From Chthoniobacterales bacterium (lineage in GTDB: Bacteria; Verrucomicrobiota; Verrucomicrobiia; Chthoniobacterales; UBA6821), in assembly GCA_026461395.1 (NCBI GenBank), contig JAPJNA010000051.1:1-50854 (forward strand): a stretch of DNA of 50,854 nucleotides, in the 5' to 3' direction. Both the position numbers and the translations under genes were made by a program. The notes under the pieces were generated by a model that did no database searches, had not been told where the DNA came from, and saw only the letters and a program-made list of their open reading frames with translations. Within the stretch, counting starts at the first letter, position 1; each line of letters starts with the position of its first letter. Positions 24,210 through 32,577 of the stretch are shown piece after piece.

Positions 24210-25202
24210 TCATTCAGACTTTATAGTTTTAGTCGCTGCCAAGCGGCCGAGTTGACCGAGTTCCTCCATCTCGATCGCGGTGGGTGCCCTCCCCTCGGCA
24301 CGCCAGGAATCATCGAGCTCTGCAACCCGGCAGATACGGCCGTTTTTCCAGACCAGTGATTCGGGAAAGCAGGGCCCAACTTTCAAGGGATCGCTCCAGA
24401 GATGGATAGCAAGTGTTCTTTCTGGATGTAGCGCCGCCGCAAGATGCATTGGCCCACTATCAGAACTGACGATGAAGGAGGCTCCGCGAAGAATGGCCGT
24501 GAGCTCCAGAAGGTCGGTACGATTGCTCCAGTCCTCGACGTTTTCAGGCCATGCACTGCCAGAATCTCCCCTCCCTACGATCACGAGACGCATAGGAGAA
24601 GTGCCTGTAGCAAAGGACCTGATCATTTCCGAGGTGAGACTCTTTCCCTTACCACGGGAATAAGGATGTATTACTACATACGGTTGCTCCGGGGAAAATC
24701 CCTCCGGCAGTCGTCCCTCCGGCAGTTCGAATTCGGGACGCGCGGGACGCGGTATCCCCAGAAGATCAAGCACGGAGAGATACCGCCTCACGGCATGATC
24801 AGCATGGTCGACGATTGCCCGTTCGCCATGGAGCAGACGCGCTCCCTCGCGAGCATCAGAGAGCCCCACGATGCGCGGGGCTCCAGAAAGTCGTGCAAAC
24901 AAGGCGCTCCGCAGCAATCCCTGGAGATCGATCGCCAGATCAGGCTTCCAATCGGACAAGGTCTTCAGCCAAGCCAACGAACGGAGCCATCCTCCCGGCC
25001 CACGGAATTTATCACGGGGAAAAAGCACTGTTCCGGAGACCCCCGGATGATGCTCCACCAGGGAGCGCCATGCCGGGTGAATGAGCCAACGCAACTCGGC
25101 TTCAGGCCAGTGACGATGGATAGCCGAGACAACAGGAAGAGATTGAATGACATCGCCAAGTGAGCTCGGCTTCACCAGTAGGATGCGCCCCGGGGCTTTC
25201 AT
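24210..25202 (-). CDS. glycosyltransferase family 9 (heptosyltransferase-like)
   Basis: A 330-residue GT-B protein of the ADP-heptose:LPS heptosyltransferase family. It shows RILLVKPSSLGDVIQSLPVVSAIHRHWP at the N-terminus, then LAIDLQGLLRSALFARLSGAPRIVG, PYVVIHPYSRGKGKSL and the donor-site SSDSGPMHLAAALHPERTLAIHLWSDP. It probably adds a sugar to the LPS core at the inner face of the cytoplasmic membrane, which implies an outer membrane. Three in-frame ATGs exist (25223, 25214, 25202). I choose 25202 (MKAPGRILL) because family members begin there and AAGGAG lies just before it, though close. Confidence 0.85.
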   Translation of the reverse strand: MKAPGRILLVKPSSLGDVIQSLPVVSAIHRHWPEAELRWLIHPAWRSLVEHHPGVSGTVLFPRDKFRGPGGWLRSLAWLKTLSDWKPDLAIDLQGLLRSALFARLSGAPRIVGLSDAREGARLLHGERAIVDHADHAVRRYLSVLDLLGIPRPARPEFELPEGRLPEGFSPEQPYVVIHPYSRGKGKSLTSEMIRSFATGTSPMRLVIVGRGDSGSAWPENVEDWSNRTDLLELTAILRGASFIVSSDSGPMHLAAALHPERTLAIHLWSDPLKVGPCFPESLVWKNGRICRVAELDDSWRAEGRAPTAIEMEELGQLGRLAATKTIKSE

Positions 25203-25222
25203 GATCTCCTTCATGTTGCGCA

Positions 25223-25951
25223 TTATGCTGCAGTATGGAGCCTCTCGGCCAGCAGGCTTGGAAGTCCCGCCTCTAGGACAGCCCTGCTTGCGGACTCGAC
25301 ATCATACTCCACGCGGCGGAGCCAGAGACCTCCGCTCTCTTCGTCGTGGATCATGTAGGCAGCCCTCCAGTCGCCGTCACGGGGCTGGCCCACAGACCCC
25401 GCATTAATCAGCAGCTTGGGTGACCTGGGAAGTTCCACGCCGTCACTATTTTCAAAGAGCAGCATCTCGCCAATCCCTTGTCCGAAAACCTGGGGAACAT
25501 GGGTGTGGCCGATGAAGCAGAGTGGGGTCCGTTGACAGACCATACTCATTTCAGCCTCAGAAACTGTCCGGACATATCCCCAAGACTCCGGCGAATCGAG
25601 TGTCGCATGGACAAGAGTCGATTTTCTGATCTGCCGTTGCAGACGAAGGGAGCCAAGCCAGGCCTTCTGATCGGCGTCCAAGACTCTTCTCGTCCATTCC
25701 AGGGAGATCGCTGCTGAGGGACTGAACCCCTCAAGGGAATCCTCTCCGGCAGCGGCCTTGTCATGATTCCCAAGCACACAGGCCCCGGTGAGATTCCTCA
25801 CGATCTCGAGGCACTCGCCGGGATTTGCGTTGTAACCCACGATATCCCCCAGGCAATGGAACTCGGTGCACCCGTACTCCCGCGCATCGGCAAGCACGGC
25901 CTCCAGCGCCTGCAGATTGGCATGGATGTCACCTAGGATCGCACAGCGCAT
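25223..25951 (-). CDS. metallophosphoesterase, calcineurin-like
   Basis: A 242-residue binuclear metallophosphoesterase. The motifs come in the usual order: GDIHAN (7-12), GDIVGYNANP (35-44), GNHD (near 61) and CFIGHTHVP with GSVGQPRDGD in the C-terminal half. This is the YfcE/MJ0936-like group, acting on phosphodiesters or nucleotides. The physiological substrate is unknown. It abuts the TPR gene upstream and the GT9 gene downstream without gaps. Confidence 0.83.
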   Translation of the reverse strand: MRCAILGDIHANLQALEAVLADAREYGCTEFHCLGDIVGYNANPGECLEIVRNLTGACVLGNHDKAAAGEDSLEGFSPSAAISLEWTRRVLDADQKAWLGSLRLQRQIRKSTLVHATLDSPESWGYVRTVSEAEMSMVCQRTPLCFIGHTHVPQVFGQGIGEMLLFENSDGVELPRSPKLLINAGSVGQPRDGDWRAAYMIHDEESGGLWLRRVEYDVESASRAVLEAGLPSLLAERLHTAA

Positions 25952-26764
25952 TCAGCGAGGAGGTGAAGAATCTGTTGCGCCCACCCCTTTTGCTCCTTCG
26001 TCGGGGATGCGCTGATCAGCGGGAATCTTCAGTTTGATCTCCAGCTTGCGGATCTTAGTAAGAAGAGAGGGCATCCATTGTTTTTTTCCCTGGTGATAAA
26101 GGGTCAGGAGTCTGTCGTATGCGTCGCGTTCCCTGCCGGGAACTTTTTCCAGCTCATAAGCTGCAAAACGCCCGATATAGGAAGGCGCATCCGAAAAGGA
26201 AGCCGCCTTGGCAAAGGCATCGGCCGCAGCACTATGATCCTCCGCCTTGTCGCGTAGCAGGATTCCGAGACGCTCATAGAGAAGATAGTTGTCGGGATTA
26301 TTGCGGATACCCCGCTCCAGGAAATCGCGGCCAAGATCGATGTATTGGCGACGCGCCCTCTCACGCAGCACCTCGCTCTGCTGCTTGGTATCGTTAAGGG
26401 CAGCGATGCTGGCATTCCAGGCCATGTGCCAGGCGGCGATATCCCAGTAGAGAAGCGTGTGGGGTTGGAGGGTGGTGACCGTATTGAACAGCCCCGCCAT
26501 ACGCCCCCACTCTGTCTTTTCCCAGGCGGAATGCGCATCGATCCAGAGAAAGGCGGCTAGTGGCGCCCGGAATCCGCTCAATGCGGCCAGGAATCCCGAC
26601 TGACCGATCTGTTCGCGGAGAGTAAGATTCATCGGGATCGTCCGGAAATGGGCTGCTTGGGACTCGCGTTGAAGTTTTCCTTGCCACGGCAGAAGAACGG
26701 CCCCCACGACAGCCAGCATCAGGATGGCGATGAGATTCCGGCGGAGCAATGACAGGCCTGACAT
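25952..26764 (-). CDS. membrane-anchored TPR-like protein, unknown function
   Basis: A 270-residue protein from ATG 26764 (MSGLSLLRRNLI). The track's 79 extra N-terminal residues overlap the permease gene in another frame and are rejected. It has one membrane helix (residues 9-26, LIAILMLAVVGAVLLPW), then a helical region with FLAALSGFRAPLAAFLWIDAH and WDIAAWHMAWNAS. TPR-like repeats follow near 150-230 (YIDLGRDFLERGIRNNPDNYLLYERLGILL, AADAFAKAASF), and the C-terminus is Lys-rich. It sits 25 bp after the ABC-2 permease gene and may form part of the same envelope complex. Confidence 0.68.
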   Translation of the reverse strand: MSGLSLLRRNLIAILMLAVVGAVLLPWQGKLQRESQAAHFRTIPMNLTLREQIGQSGFLAALSGFRAPLAAFLWIDAHSAWEKTEWGRMAGLFNTVTTLQPHTLLYWDIAAWHMAWNASIAALNDTKQQSEVLRERARRQYIDLGRDFLERGIRNNPDNYLLYERLGILLRDKAEDHSAAADAFAKAASFSDAPSYIGRFAAYELEKVPGRERDAYDRLLTLYHQGKKQWMPSLLTKIRKLEIKLKIPADQRIPDEGAKGVGATDSSPPR

Positions 26765-26789
26765 AGGGCGAGTTGATCTTAGAACTTGC

Positions 26790-27665
26790 TTAGAGCTCCC
26801 TGCTCTCAAAGACAAAACAGGCGACAGCATAATAAACGGACGTGTAGACCGCCCCGAGCGCGATTGTCTGCCAGAAGATGCCCATCGGCAGGGCCGTTCC
26901 TGCCACAATATCATCGCTAAGGTTGAAGGCCTGAAGGTCAGGAAAGAGAAGGGCCACGAAGGCGGTGAAGATCCGCGTCCACCAATGGATACCGATACCA
27001 CTCATCCAGTATTCCCGGGCCGTCACCTGGAGATGACCGATGAAATAAGCGGACGTCGAAACAAGGATCGCAAAGATCCCCGAGGTGGCAAACGTCGAGA
27101 TGAGAAGAGTCAGGGAAGAGAGTAGAATTCCCTTCATGAGCAGGATTGCCATAGCCGGGATGAGGTCCCAGCTGAAGGCGGCTTTTTTGATTTCGGCGAG
27201 AGCGGCAACTAGTTCCTGAGGCGATCCCGCAAGAGAAATGCGGGTCTCCGCAAGAGCCATGTTCTCACGCAGGAAGAGGACACTCAGGAAAAGCAGCCCC
27301 ATGATAAGCGTCGACACAGTCAGGAGGAGGATGACCCCTAGGAGCTTGCCCAGGAGGTACTCATAGCGTGGCACCGGCTTGGAGAGGATGGTGAAGATTG
27401 TACGGTCTTCCAAATCTCGAGGCAGCAGAGTGGCCGTTGCCAAGATGGAAAGTAAACTCAGGAAGACGGACATGGCTCCGAGCGAGACATCCTTGAGCAT
27501 CTGGAACTCCTCCTGAAAGGAGAACTTGGCCAGGAAGGCAGAATTGCCGATCACGATGAGGCCGAAGATCAGCAGGAAATAGAAGACCTTCTGGCGGACA
27601 AGTTCCGTAAAGGTATTCCTTCCAATCGCCTGGATCCGAGTAGGGGTAAGAAATACTCCGTTCAT
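26790..27665 (-). CDS. ABC-2 type membrane permease
   Basis: A 291-residue integral membrane protein with about six helices, including FYFLLIFGLIVIGNSAFLA, VFLSLLSILATATLLP, LLGVILLLTVSTLIMGLLFLSVLF and SSLTLLISTFATSGIFAILVSTSAYFIGH. The first cytosolic loop has EDRTIFTILSKPVPRYEYLLGK, typical of ABC-2 exporters of the NatB/GldF group. The ATPase partner is not adjacent. The start overlaps proB by 4 nt, and the TPR protein follows. The substrate is unknown. Confidence 0.75.
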   Translation of the reverse strand: MNGVFLTPTRIQAIGRNTFTELVRQKVFYFLLIFGLIVIGNSAFLAKFSFQEEFQMLKDVSLGAMSVFLSLLSILATATLLPRDLEDRTIFTILSKPVPRYEYLLGKLLGVILLLTVSTLIMGLLFLSVLFLRENMALAETRISLAGSPQELVAALAEIKKAAFSWDLIPAMAILLMKGILLSSLTLLISTFATSGIFAILVSTSAYFIGHLQVTAREYWMSGIGIHWWTRIFTAFVALLFPDLQAFNLSDDIVAGTALPMGIFWQTIALGAVYTSVYYAVACFVFESREL

Positions 27666-28519
27666 GACTTCGATTGTTTTCTTTTCTTGCAGACGGGAAA
27701 GCGGGATCCGACATCCTTGCCGGCGATCGCACCGGCAATCTGATCGCGCTTCCGACCATGAGCGATTATTGTCTCGATTCCGGCGTCCACGGCGGATTGC
27801 ACAGCCTGAAGTTTGGCCTGCATCCCGCCGGTGGAGTGCTTCCCCTTGTCGGGTGTCACATGGCGGAATGCATCGCGAATCTCCGTCACAACAGGAATGC
27901 GCTGCAGCTTAGAAGAGAGCTTTAAAGAGGTCTTCAAGGAAGTCTTCAAGGAAGTCTTCGAGGAAGTCATGGAGGCAGGCGATGAGCTGGCCATCAGACC
28001 ATCCGCGCTGGTGAGCAGGATCAGGAGGCGTGCCTTCACCAACTGGGCAACTTCCGAGGAGAGGCGGTCATTGTCACCGAAGCGGAGCTCTTCCACGGCG
28101 ACAGAGTCATTCTCGTTGATGATTGGAACCACTCCCGGAGACTGCAGTAGCTTGGAAAGTGTGATACTCGCATTGCGCCTGCGACCCGCGTCGAAAATAT
28201 CGTCGTGCGTCAGCAGAAGTTGGGCGGGGCGCAGTCCATGCCTGCCGAGATGGCGGGAATAGGCCGTCATCAGAACCGGTTGACCCACTGCCGCGCAGGC
28301 CTGCTTTCCGGCAAGATCCGAGGGGCGTTTTTTTAATCCAAGGGCATCGACCCCAGCCGCGACCGCGGCGCTGGAGACCACGATGACGGGGATTCCCTGC
28401 TTCACAAGTCGGGCGATTTCCCCGCAGAGGTTGCGGAACTGGATTGGATCCAAAGAGCATCCCCCCTCGCGGGCGAGGATTCCGGTACCGAACTTCAGGA
28501 CGACGGGACGCTTTTTCAT
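27662..28519 (-). CDS. proB: glutamate 5-kinase without PUA domain
   Basis: A 285-residue amino-acid kinase for the first step of proline synthesis, phosphorylating glutamate to gamma-glutamyl phosphate. Marks are RPVVLKFGTGIL, VIVVSSAAVAAGVDALGL, VGQPVLMTAYS, INENDSVAVEELRFGDNDRLSSEVAQ and TGGMQAKLQAVQSAVDAGI. It lacks the C-terminal PUA domain of the long E. coli type. In the loop after LLILLTSADGLM it has a low-complexity insert with KTSL repeated three times, encoded by a 12-bp tandem repeat. proA is not adjacent. It lies 10 bp after holB. Confidence 0.9.
   Translation of the reverse strand: MKKRPVVLKFGTGILAREGGCSLDPIQFRNLCGEIARLVKQGIPVIVVSSAAVAAGVDALGLKKRPSDLAGKQACAAVGQPVLMTAYSRHLGRHGLRPAQLLLTHDDIFDAGRRRNASITLSKLLQSPGVVPIINENDSVAVEELRFGDNDRLSSEVAQLVKARLLILLTSADGLMASSSPASMTSSKTSLKTSLKTSLKLSSKLQRIPVVTEIRDAFRHVTPDKGKHSTGGMQAKLQAVQSAVDAGIETIIAHGRKRDQIAGAIAGKDVGSRFPVCKKRKQSKS
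27927..27970. repeat. 12-bp tandem repeat inside proB
   Basis: GAGGTCTTCAAG, GAAGTCTTCAAG and GAAGTCTTCGAG stand head to tail at 27927-27962, followed by a partial fourth unit GAAGTCAT. On the minus strand they encode KTSL units. The unit is a multiple of three, so changes in copy number would keep the proB frame. Confidence 0.8.
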
Positions 28520-28529
28520 GGGATACGGG

Positions 28530-29477
28530 TTATTGTGGCTTAGAAGCCATCATCAGTTCCAGAAATCCCGCCTCCAGGGCGAGCCCCTCCTGAATGCCAC
28601 GCTCCAGACTGCTTCGGAGCTTTTCCACGGCATCAAGAGAGCGGATCAGTCTTCGGGATTCCTCCAAGGCCGCGGAGTCTCCCTCATGATGGGCATGGAT
28701 CTTACGGAGCATACTACCGAAATAATCGGCTACTACTCCGAGTAAGAGTGAACGCTCCTGCAGGACCTCAGCCTCGGAGCTTGCCTTGAGAACCTCCTCT
28801 CGATTCTCCCAGTCTCCCTCGGTGGTCTTTCCGAAGTGAGCCTTCTCCGCCGCCAGCTCCTCCTTGGTTCTCTCGGCGGCTTCTTCGCGCACCTCTTCGA
28901 TAAGGTCACGGAACACCCGTGTGAGGCCGAAGGCGGCCGTCGCATCGGTTTTCGATCCAGGCCCGAAGAACTCAGTTAATTTCCTCGCGAGACGTTCCTC
29001 CCTAGCTCCCACCGCACGGGGAGTGGATGAATGCAGGACCACGGAGATACAGCGGGAGCGAATCGTCTCCAGCAGAGCCTCTGGGAGTTCCGTCGTGAGG
29101 ATCAGGAGGGTCCCGTCGGGCGGTTCTTCTAGCGTCTTCAGGAATGCATTTGCGGCTTGGGGCATGAGTCGATCCGCATCGCGCACCACGGCCACCTTAC
29201 GGGAGCCCCGCTCTGGCTTGCGGTGGATCGCATGCTCTAGTTCCCTCACCTGCTCGGTGAGGAGTTTGCGGGATTTGGATTCCGGTTCGATAGCATGGAA
29301 GTCGGGATCCTTCTCCACCGCGATTTCGCCTGAACCCAGAAAAAGAGCGGCTAGCTCATTGCCAAACTCCTGAACCCCGGATCCGGAGGATCCCGAGATC
29401 AGATAGGCATGACCTAGGTGCCCCTCCGCAAGGGCCTTCTCCAGCAGACGGAAGGCTTCTGCTCTAGTGAATGCCAT
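28530..29477 (-). CDS. holB: DNA polymerase III delta' subunit
   Basis: A 315-residue clamp-loader subunit of the AAA+ fold. It has FRLLEKALAEGHLGHAYLISGSSGSGVQEFG, with a degenerate P-loop as is normal for delta', then VREL...HRKPERGSRKVAVVRDADRLMPQAANAFLKTLEEPPDGTLLILTT and ETIRSRC, the arginine-finger SRC. It belongs to the replisome clamp loader. It overlaps tmk by 14 nt; a tmk-holB pair is common in bacteria. The C-terminal 130 residues are poorly conserved and Glu-rich. Confidence 0.86.
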   Translation of the reverse strand: MAFTRAEAFRLLEKALAEGHLGHAYLISGSSGSGVQEFGNELAALFLGSGEIAVEKDPDFHAIEPESKSRKLLTEQVRELEHAIHRKPERGSRKVAVVRDADRLMPQAANAFLKTLEEPPDGTLLILTTELPEALLETIRSRCISVVLHSSTPRAVGAREERLARKLTEFFGPGSKTDATAAFGLTRVFRDLIEEVREEAAERTKEELAAEKAHFGKTTEGDWENREEVLKASSEAEVLQERSLLLGVVADYFGSMLRKIHAHHEGDSAALEESRRLIRSLDAVEKLRSSLERGIQEGLALEAGFLELMMASKPQ

Positions 29478-30123
29478 GAACCCCTCCCTGAATCTGAAAA
29501 CGCTCCATCAGAACATTCTTGATGGATAACTCCACACTCTCCTCATCCAATGAGGCATCGATCAGGGCAAAGCGTCCGGAATGCTCCGCAACCAGCTTGA
29601 GATAACCCTGTCGTACTGCTTCGTAGAATGATTCGTTCTCCTGCTCCATACGGTCGGAGGGTCCCTTCCGAGCGGAGGCGCGACGACGCCCCTCGGCGGC
29701 ATCCAGATCCAGCAGAAAGGTCAGATCGGGAAGCGTCTCTCCCACCGCAAATTCATTGATAACCCTTACCTCACTCGCATCGAGAGCCCGAGCCACCCCC
29801 TGATAGACCGTTGTGGAATCCAGGAACCGATCGCAGAGGACAACGGCTCCACGAGCAAGAGCCGGTCGAATGATTTCTCTCACTAACTGGGCGCGACTGG
29901 CGGCAAAGAGGAGTAACTCAGCCTCAGGCGTCATCGCTCCGGCAGACTCGTCATACTGCAGAAGATTTCGGATCGACTCGCCGATGGGAGTGCCGCCCGG
30001 CTCCCTCAGGACGACGACCTCTCGTTTCAGAGAGAGAAGAAAGTCCGCCAAACGGCGAATCTGGGTGGATTTGCCACACCCCTCCGAACCCTCGAATGTG
30101 ATGAAAAGCCCAGCTTGTGCCAT
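29464..30123 (-). CDS. tmk: thymidylate kinase
   Basis: A 219-residue P-loop kinase that phosphorylates dTMP to dTDP. It has FITFEGSEGCGKSTQI (Walker A), LREPGGTPIGESIRNLL, the substrate-site LCDRFLDSTTVYQGVAR, and a LID region EGRRRASARKGPSDRMEQE rich in Arg. I take ATG 30123 (MAQAGLF) because AAGGAG lies 5 nt upstream. The track's ATG at 30138 would put that site inside the gene. It is the first gene of a run tmk-holB-proB-permease-TPR-phosphoesterase-GT9. Confidence 0.94.
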   Translation of the reverse strand: MAQAGLFITFEGSEGCGKSTQIRRLADFLLSLKREVVVLREPGGTPIGESIRNLLQYDESAGAMTPEAELLLFAASRAQLVREIIRPALARGAVVLCDRFLDSTTVYQGVARALDASEVRVINEFAVGETLPDLTFLLDLDAAEGRRRASARKGPSDRMEQENESFYEAVRQGYLKLVAEHSGRFALIDASLDEESVELSIKNVLMERFQIQGGVHGIH

Positions 30124-30191
30124 GAATCTCCTTACCATAGCGCTTCAGCGAGTCCATTGAAGCGTTAAAAAGTCCTTAAATCCCCTAGCTT

Positions 30192-31904
30192 CTACATCCG
30201 CTCGGGGACACCGATACCCAGCAGCGAAAGGCCAGATTTCAGTAGTTCTGCCGTGATTCCAGCCAACGCCAGTCTGGAAGAGCGCACTGGATCCTCCGAT
30301 TTTAGGATTGGACACGCCTCATAGAAGCTGTGGAAGGCATTCGCTACTTCGTAGAGATAGAGGCAGAGAAGGTTCGGACGCTGGTCATCCAGAACGGCGT
30401 GCAGCACCTCTCCGAACTTGAGGATCTGGAGAGCGAGGGCACGCTCAGCCGAGTCGGCAATGACAATGGGAGCTGACTCCAAGGAGATCCCCTCGGCCTC
30501 TGCCTTCCTGAAGATAGAGCGGATGCGGACGTAGGCATTCTGAAGGTAGGGGGCGGTATTCCCCTGGAAGGAGAGCATCTTCTCCCAGGAGAAGACATAG
30601 TCGGTAAGCCGGTGCTGCATCAGGTCGGCATATTTCACGGCACCGAGGCCGATAAGGCGGGCGATCTCCTCCTGCTCGGCCTTCGGAAGATCGGGGTTCT
30701 TCTCTACAACGACCGCGAGGGCACGCTCCATCGCCTCGTGAAGCAGTCCCCCCAGTTCGACATTCTCGCCGGAGCGGGTCTTCATCATCTTGCGGTCCTG
30801 CCCTAGAATACTGCCAAAAGCGATGTGACGGAGGTCGGTGGTGATACCCATCCTGCGCCCTGCCGCAAAGACCTGCTCGAAATGAAGCTGCTGCGGTGCT
30901 CCCGTGACATACCATATGGCATCGGGCTTCCAGCGCTGCTCCCGGTACTCGAGGGTGGCCAGATCAGTAGTGCCGTAGAGGAAGCCTCCGTCACTCTTGC
31001 GTATCAGACACGGCTTCTCCTCCAGTGCGGGAATATCGGGGAAGAAAATACAGACGGCTCCTTCGCTGACTTGTGCGATGCCCCCTGCAAGCAAGCGGTC
31101 CACCAAGGGAGCGAGTGCATCGTTGTAGAAGCTCTCTCCGAGACGCTCGTCGAAGGTGATGTCGAGGAGTCCGTAGAGACGCTCAAATTCCTTCCATGAG
31201 AGGGCAACGGCTTGCTTCCAGATCTCGAGGTTCTCGACATCACCCTGCTGGAGCTTCACCAGCTCATGGCGGACAATTTCCTTCAGAGCAGGGTCATTCT
31301 CCTCCAACGCATTGACCTCGCGGTAAAGTCTGACGAGTTCATCAATCGGAGTCTGATCCAGCGCCTCGCGGTTGAGCAGGTGCTTCCAGCCGTAGATCAC
31401 CTTCCCGAACTGGGTGCCCCAGTCGCCGATGTGGTTGTCAGTAATGACGTGGTGACCGAGATGACTGGCGATCCGGGCGAGGGAGTCCCCCAGGATCGTG
31501 CTGCGGATGTGGCCTACATGCATCGGCTTGGCAACATTCGGCGAGCTGAAATCGATGATAATGGTCTTCGGCTTCTGCAGTGATTCGACACCAAGATGCT
31601 TGTCGTTCCGGACGAAATTCACGGCCTCGGAAAGGGCTCTGTCGAGCATCTTGAAATTGATGAATCCTGCACCGGCTACCGTCGGCGGTTCGCAGAGATC
31701 CTCAACTTTCAGTTGATCAAGGATGGAGGCCGCCACTTCACGTGGATTCTTCTTCAATGCCTTAGCGGCTACCATCGCCGCATTGGTCTGAAAATCCCCA
31801 AAGCGTGTGTCGGCAGCAGGAGTCACAACCGCCAGCGCATCGTCGATTCCTTCGGCACGCAGTGCGGCGGCAAGGCGATCGCTGAGTGTGGAGGGGAGAG
31901 ACAT
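30192..31904 (-). CDS. argS: arginyl-tRNA synthetase
   Basis: A 570-residue class I synthetase that charges tRNA-Arg. The HIGH-type motif is HVGHIRSTILGDSLARI, preceded by DFSSPNVAKPMHVG. The second signature has the ArgS form KMMKTRSGENVELGGLL instead of KMSKS. The C-terminal anticodon-binding helices include NAYVRIRSIFRKAE and FHSFYEACPIL, with the usual final Met (PERM). The N-terminal Add1-like domain covers the first 80 residues. It lies 164 bp after ptsN, across a repeat-rich spacer. Confidence 0.96.
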   Translation of the reverse strand: MSLPSTLSDRLAAALRAEGIDDALAVVTPAADTRFGDFQTNAAMVAAKALKKNPREVAASILDQLKVEDLCEPPTVAGAGFINFKMLDRALSEAVNFVRNDKHLGVESLQKPKTIIIDFSSPNVAKPMHVGHIRSTILGDSLARIASHLGHHVITDNHIGDWGTQFGKVIYGWKHLLNREALDQTPIDELVRLYREVNALEENDPALKEIVRHELVKLQQGDVENLEIWKQAVALSWKEFERLYGLLDITFDERLGESFYNDALAPLVDRLLAGGIAQVSEGAVCIFFPDIPALEEKPCLIRKSDGGFLYGTTDLATLEYREQRWKPDAIWYVTGAPQQLHFEQVFAAGRRMGITTDLRHIAFGSILGQDRKMMKTRSGENVELGGLLHEAMERALAVVVEKNPDLPKAEQEEIARLIGLGAVKYADLMQHRLTDYVFSWEKMLSFQGNTAPYLQNAYVRIRSIFRKAEAEGISLESAPIVIADSAERALALQILKFGEVLHAVLDDQRPNLLCLYLYEVANAFHSFYEACPILKSEDPVRSSRLALAGITAELLKSGLSLLGIGVPERM

Positions 31905-31927
31905 GAGGGCAAAAGACTAGAGCATTT

Positions 31928-32049
31928 TAGGCTGTTAGACTATTAGGTATGTGCAGAGAGGCTGGTTGTGCGATTCATGATTACCTTCACAAAGACTGCT
32001 TCTTTCTATCCCCACCTAACAGCCTTCAGTCTAAACAGCTAACAGCCTA
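31928..32049. repeat. inverted pair of dispersed-repeat fragments between ptsN and argS
   Basis: TAGGCTGTTAG at 31928-31938 and its perfect reverse complement CTAACAGCCTA at 32039-32049 flank 100 bp. A second CCTAACAGCC lies at 32015-32024. These are pieces of the family seen at 3150 and 17650. In RNA they could form a long-range hairpin. No gene is seen in 31905-32068. Confidence 0.55.
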
Positions 32050-32068
32050 CCTTCAGCGAAAGCTGAAG

Positions 32069-32530
32069 CTACTGCGTCTTTCGGTCGAAGACTGAAAGGA
32101 TGGCCTTGGCGTCGCTCGCTTCCGCAAGGTCCGAACGAACGGCTGGATCGTTCAAGAACTTGGCAATAGCTGCCAAGGTCCTGAGATTTGTCTGAAATTG
32201 ATCTTTCGGAACCAGGAAAAGAACAATGAAGTGTACGGGCTTGTTGTCCAAGGACTCAAAATCGATCCCGGCCTTAGAGCGCCCGAAACAGGCGGTCACC
32301 TCGGGGACGGCGTCGCAACTGGCATGGGGGATCGCGATCCCAAAACCAATACCGGTGCTCATCGTCTCCTCGCGGTGACGCAATGAGACGATCGCCTCAT
32401 CTCTGTGAGTAACATCCAATTGTCCCTCCTCGACAAGCCGGTTCACGATCTCCTCGATGGCATGCCACCGATCAGTGGCAACCATCTCGGGTATGATCAG
32501 TTCCTCGGAGAGAAGGCTTGCGAGTGTCAT
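32069..32530 (-). CDS. ptsN: PTS EIIA (nitrogen-type) protein
   Basis: A 153-residue EIIA of the fructose/mannitol/Ntr type. Marks are LASLLSEELIIPEMVATDRWHAIEEIV and MSTGIGFGIAIPHASCDAVPE, with the phospho-accepting His in AIPHA, then NKPVHFIVLFLVPKDQFQTNLRTLAAIAKFL. No sugar-specific EIIB or EIIC is adjacent, so a regulatory PtsN-like role is more likely than sugar uptake. The start is ATG 32530 (MTLASLL); the track adds nine residues. It follows tsf by 47 bp on the same strand. Confidence 0.82.
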   Translation of the reverse strand: MTLASLLSEELIIPEMVATDRWHAIEEIVNRLVEEGQLDVTHRDEAIVSLRHREETMSTGIGFGIAIPHASCDAVPEVTACFGRSKAGIDFESLDNKPVHFIVLFLVPKDQFQTNLRTLAAIAKFLNDPAVRSDLAEASDAKAILSVFDRKTQ

Positions 32531-32577
32531 AGAGGGTGATCCCGCAAAAGGGAACAAGCGGATCTACAAGGGCGTTT

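Noticed and set aside
27927-27970. CRISPR-like array in proB
   Set aside because: Units of 12 bp without spacers, in frame within a gene. No CRISPR array is present anywhere in the window.
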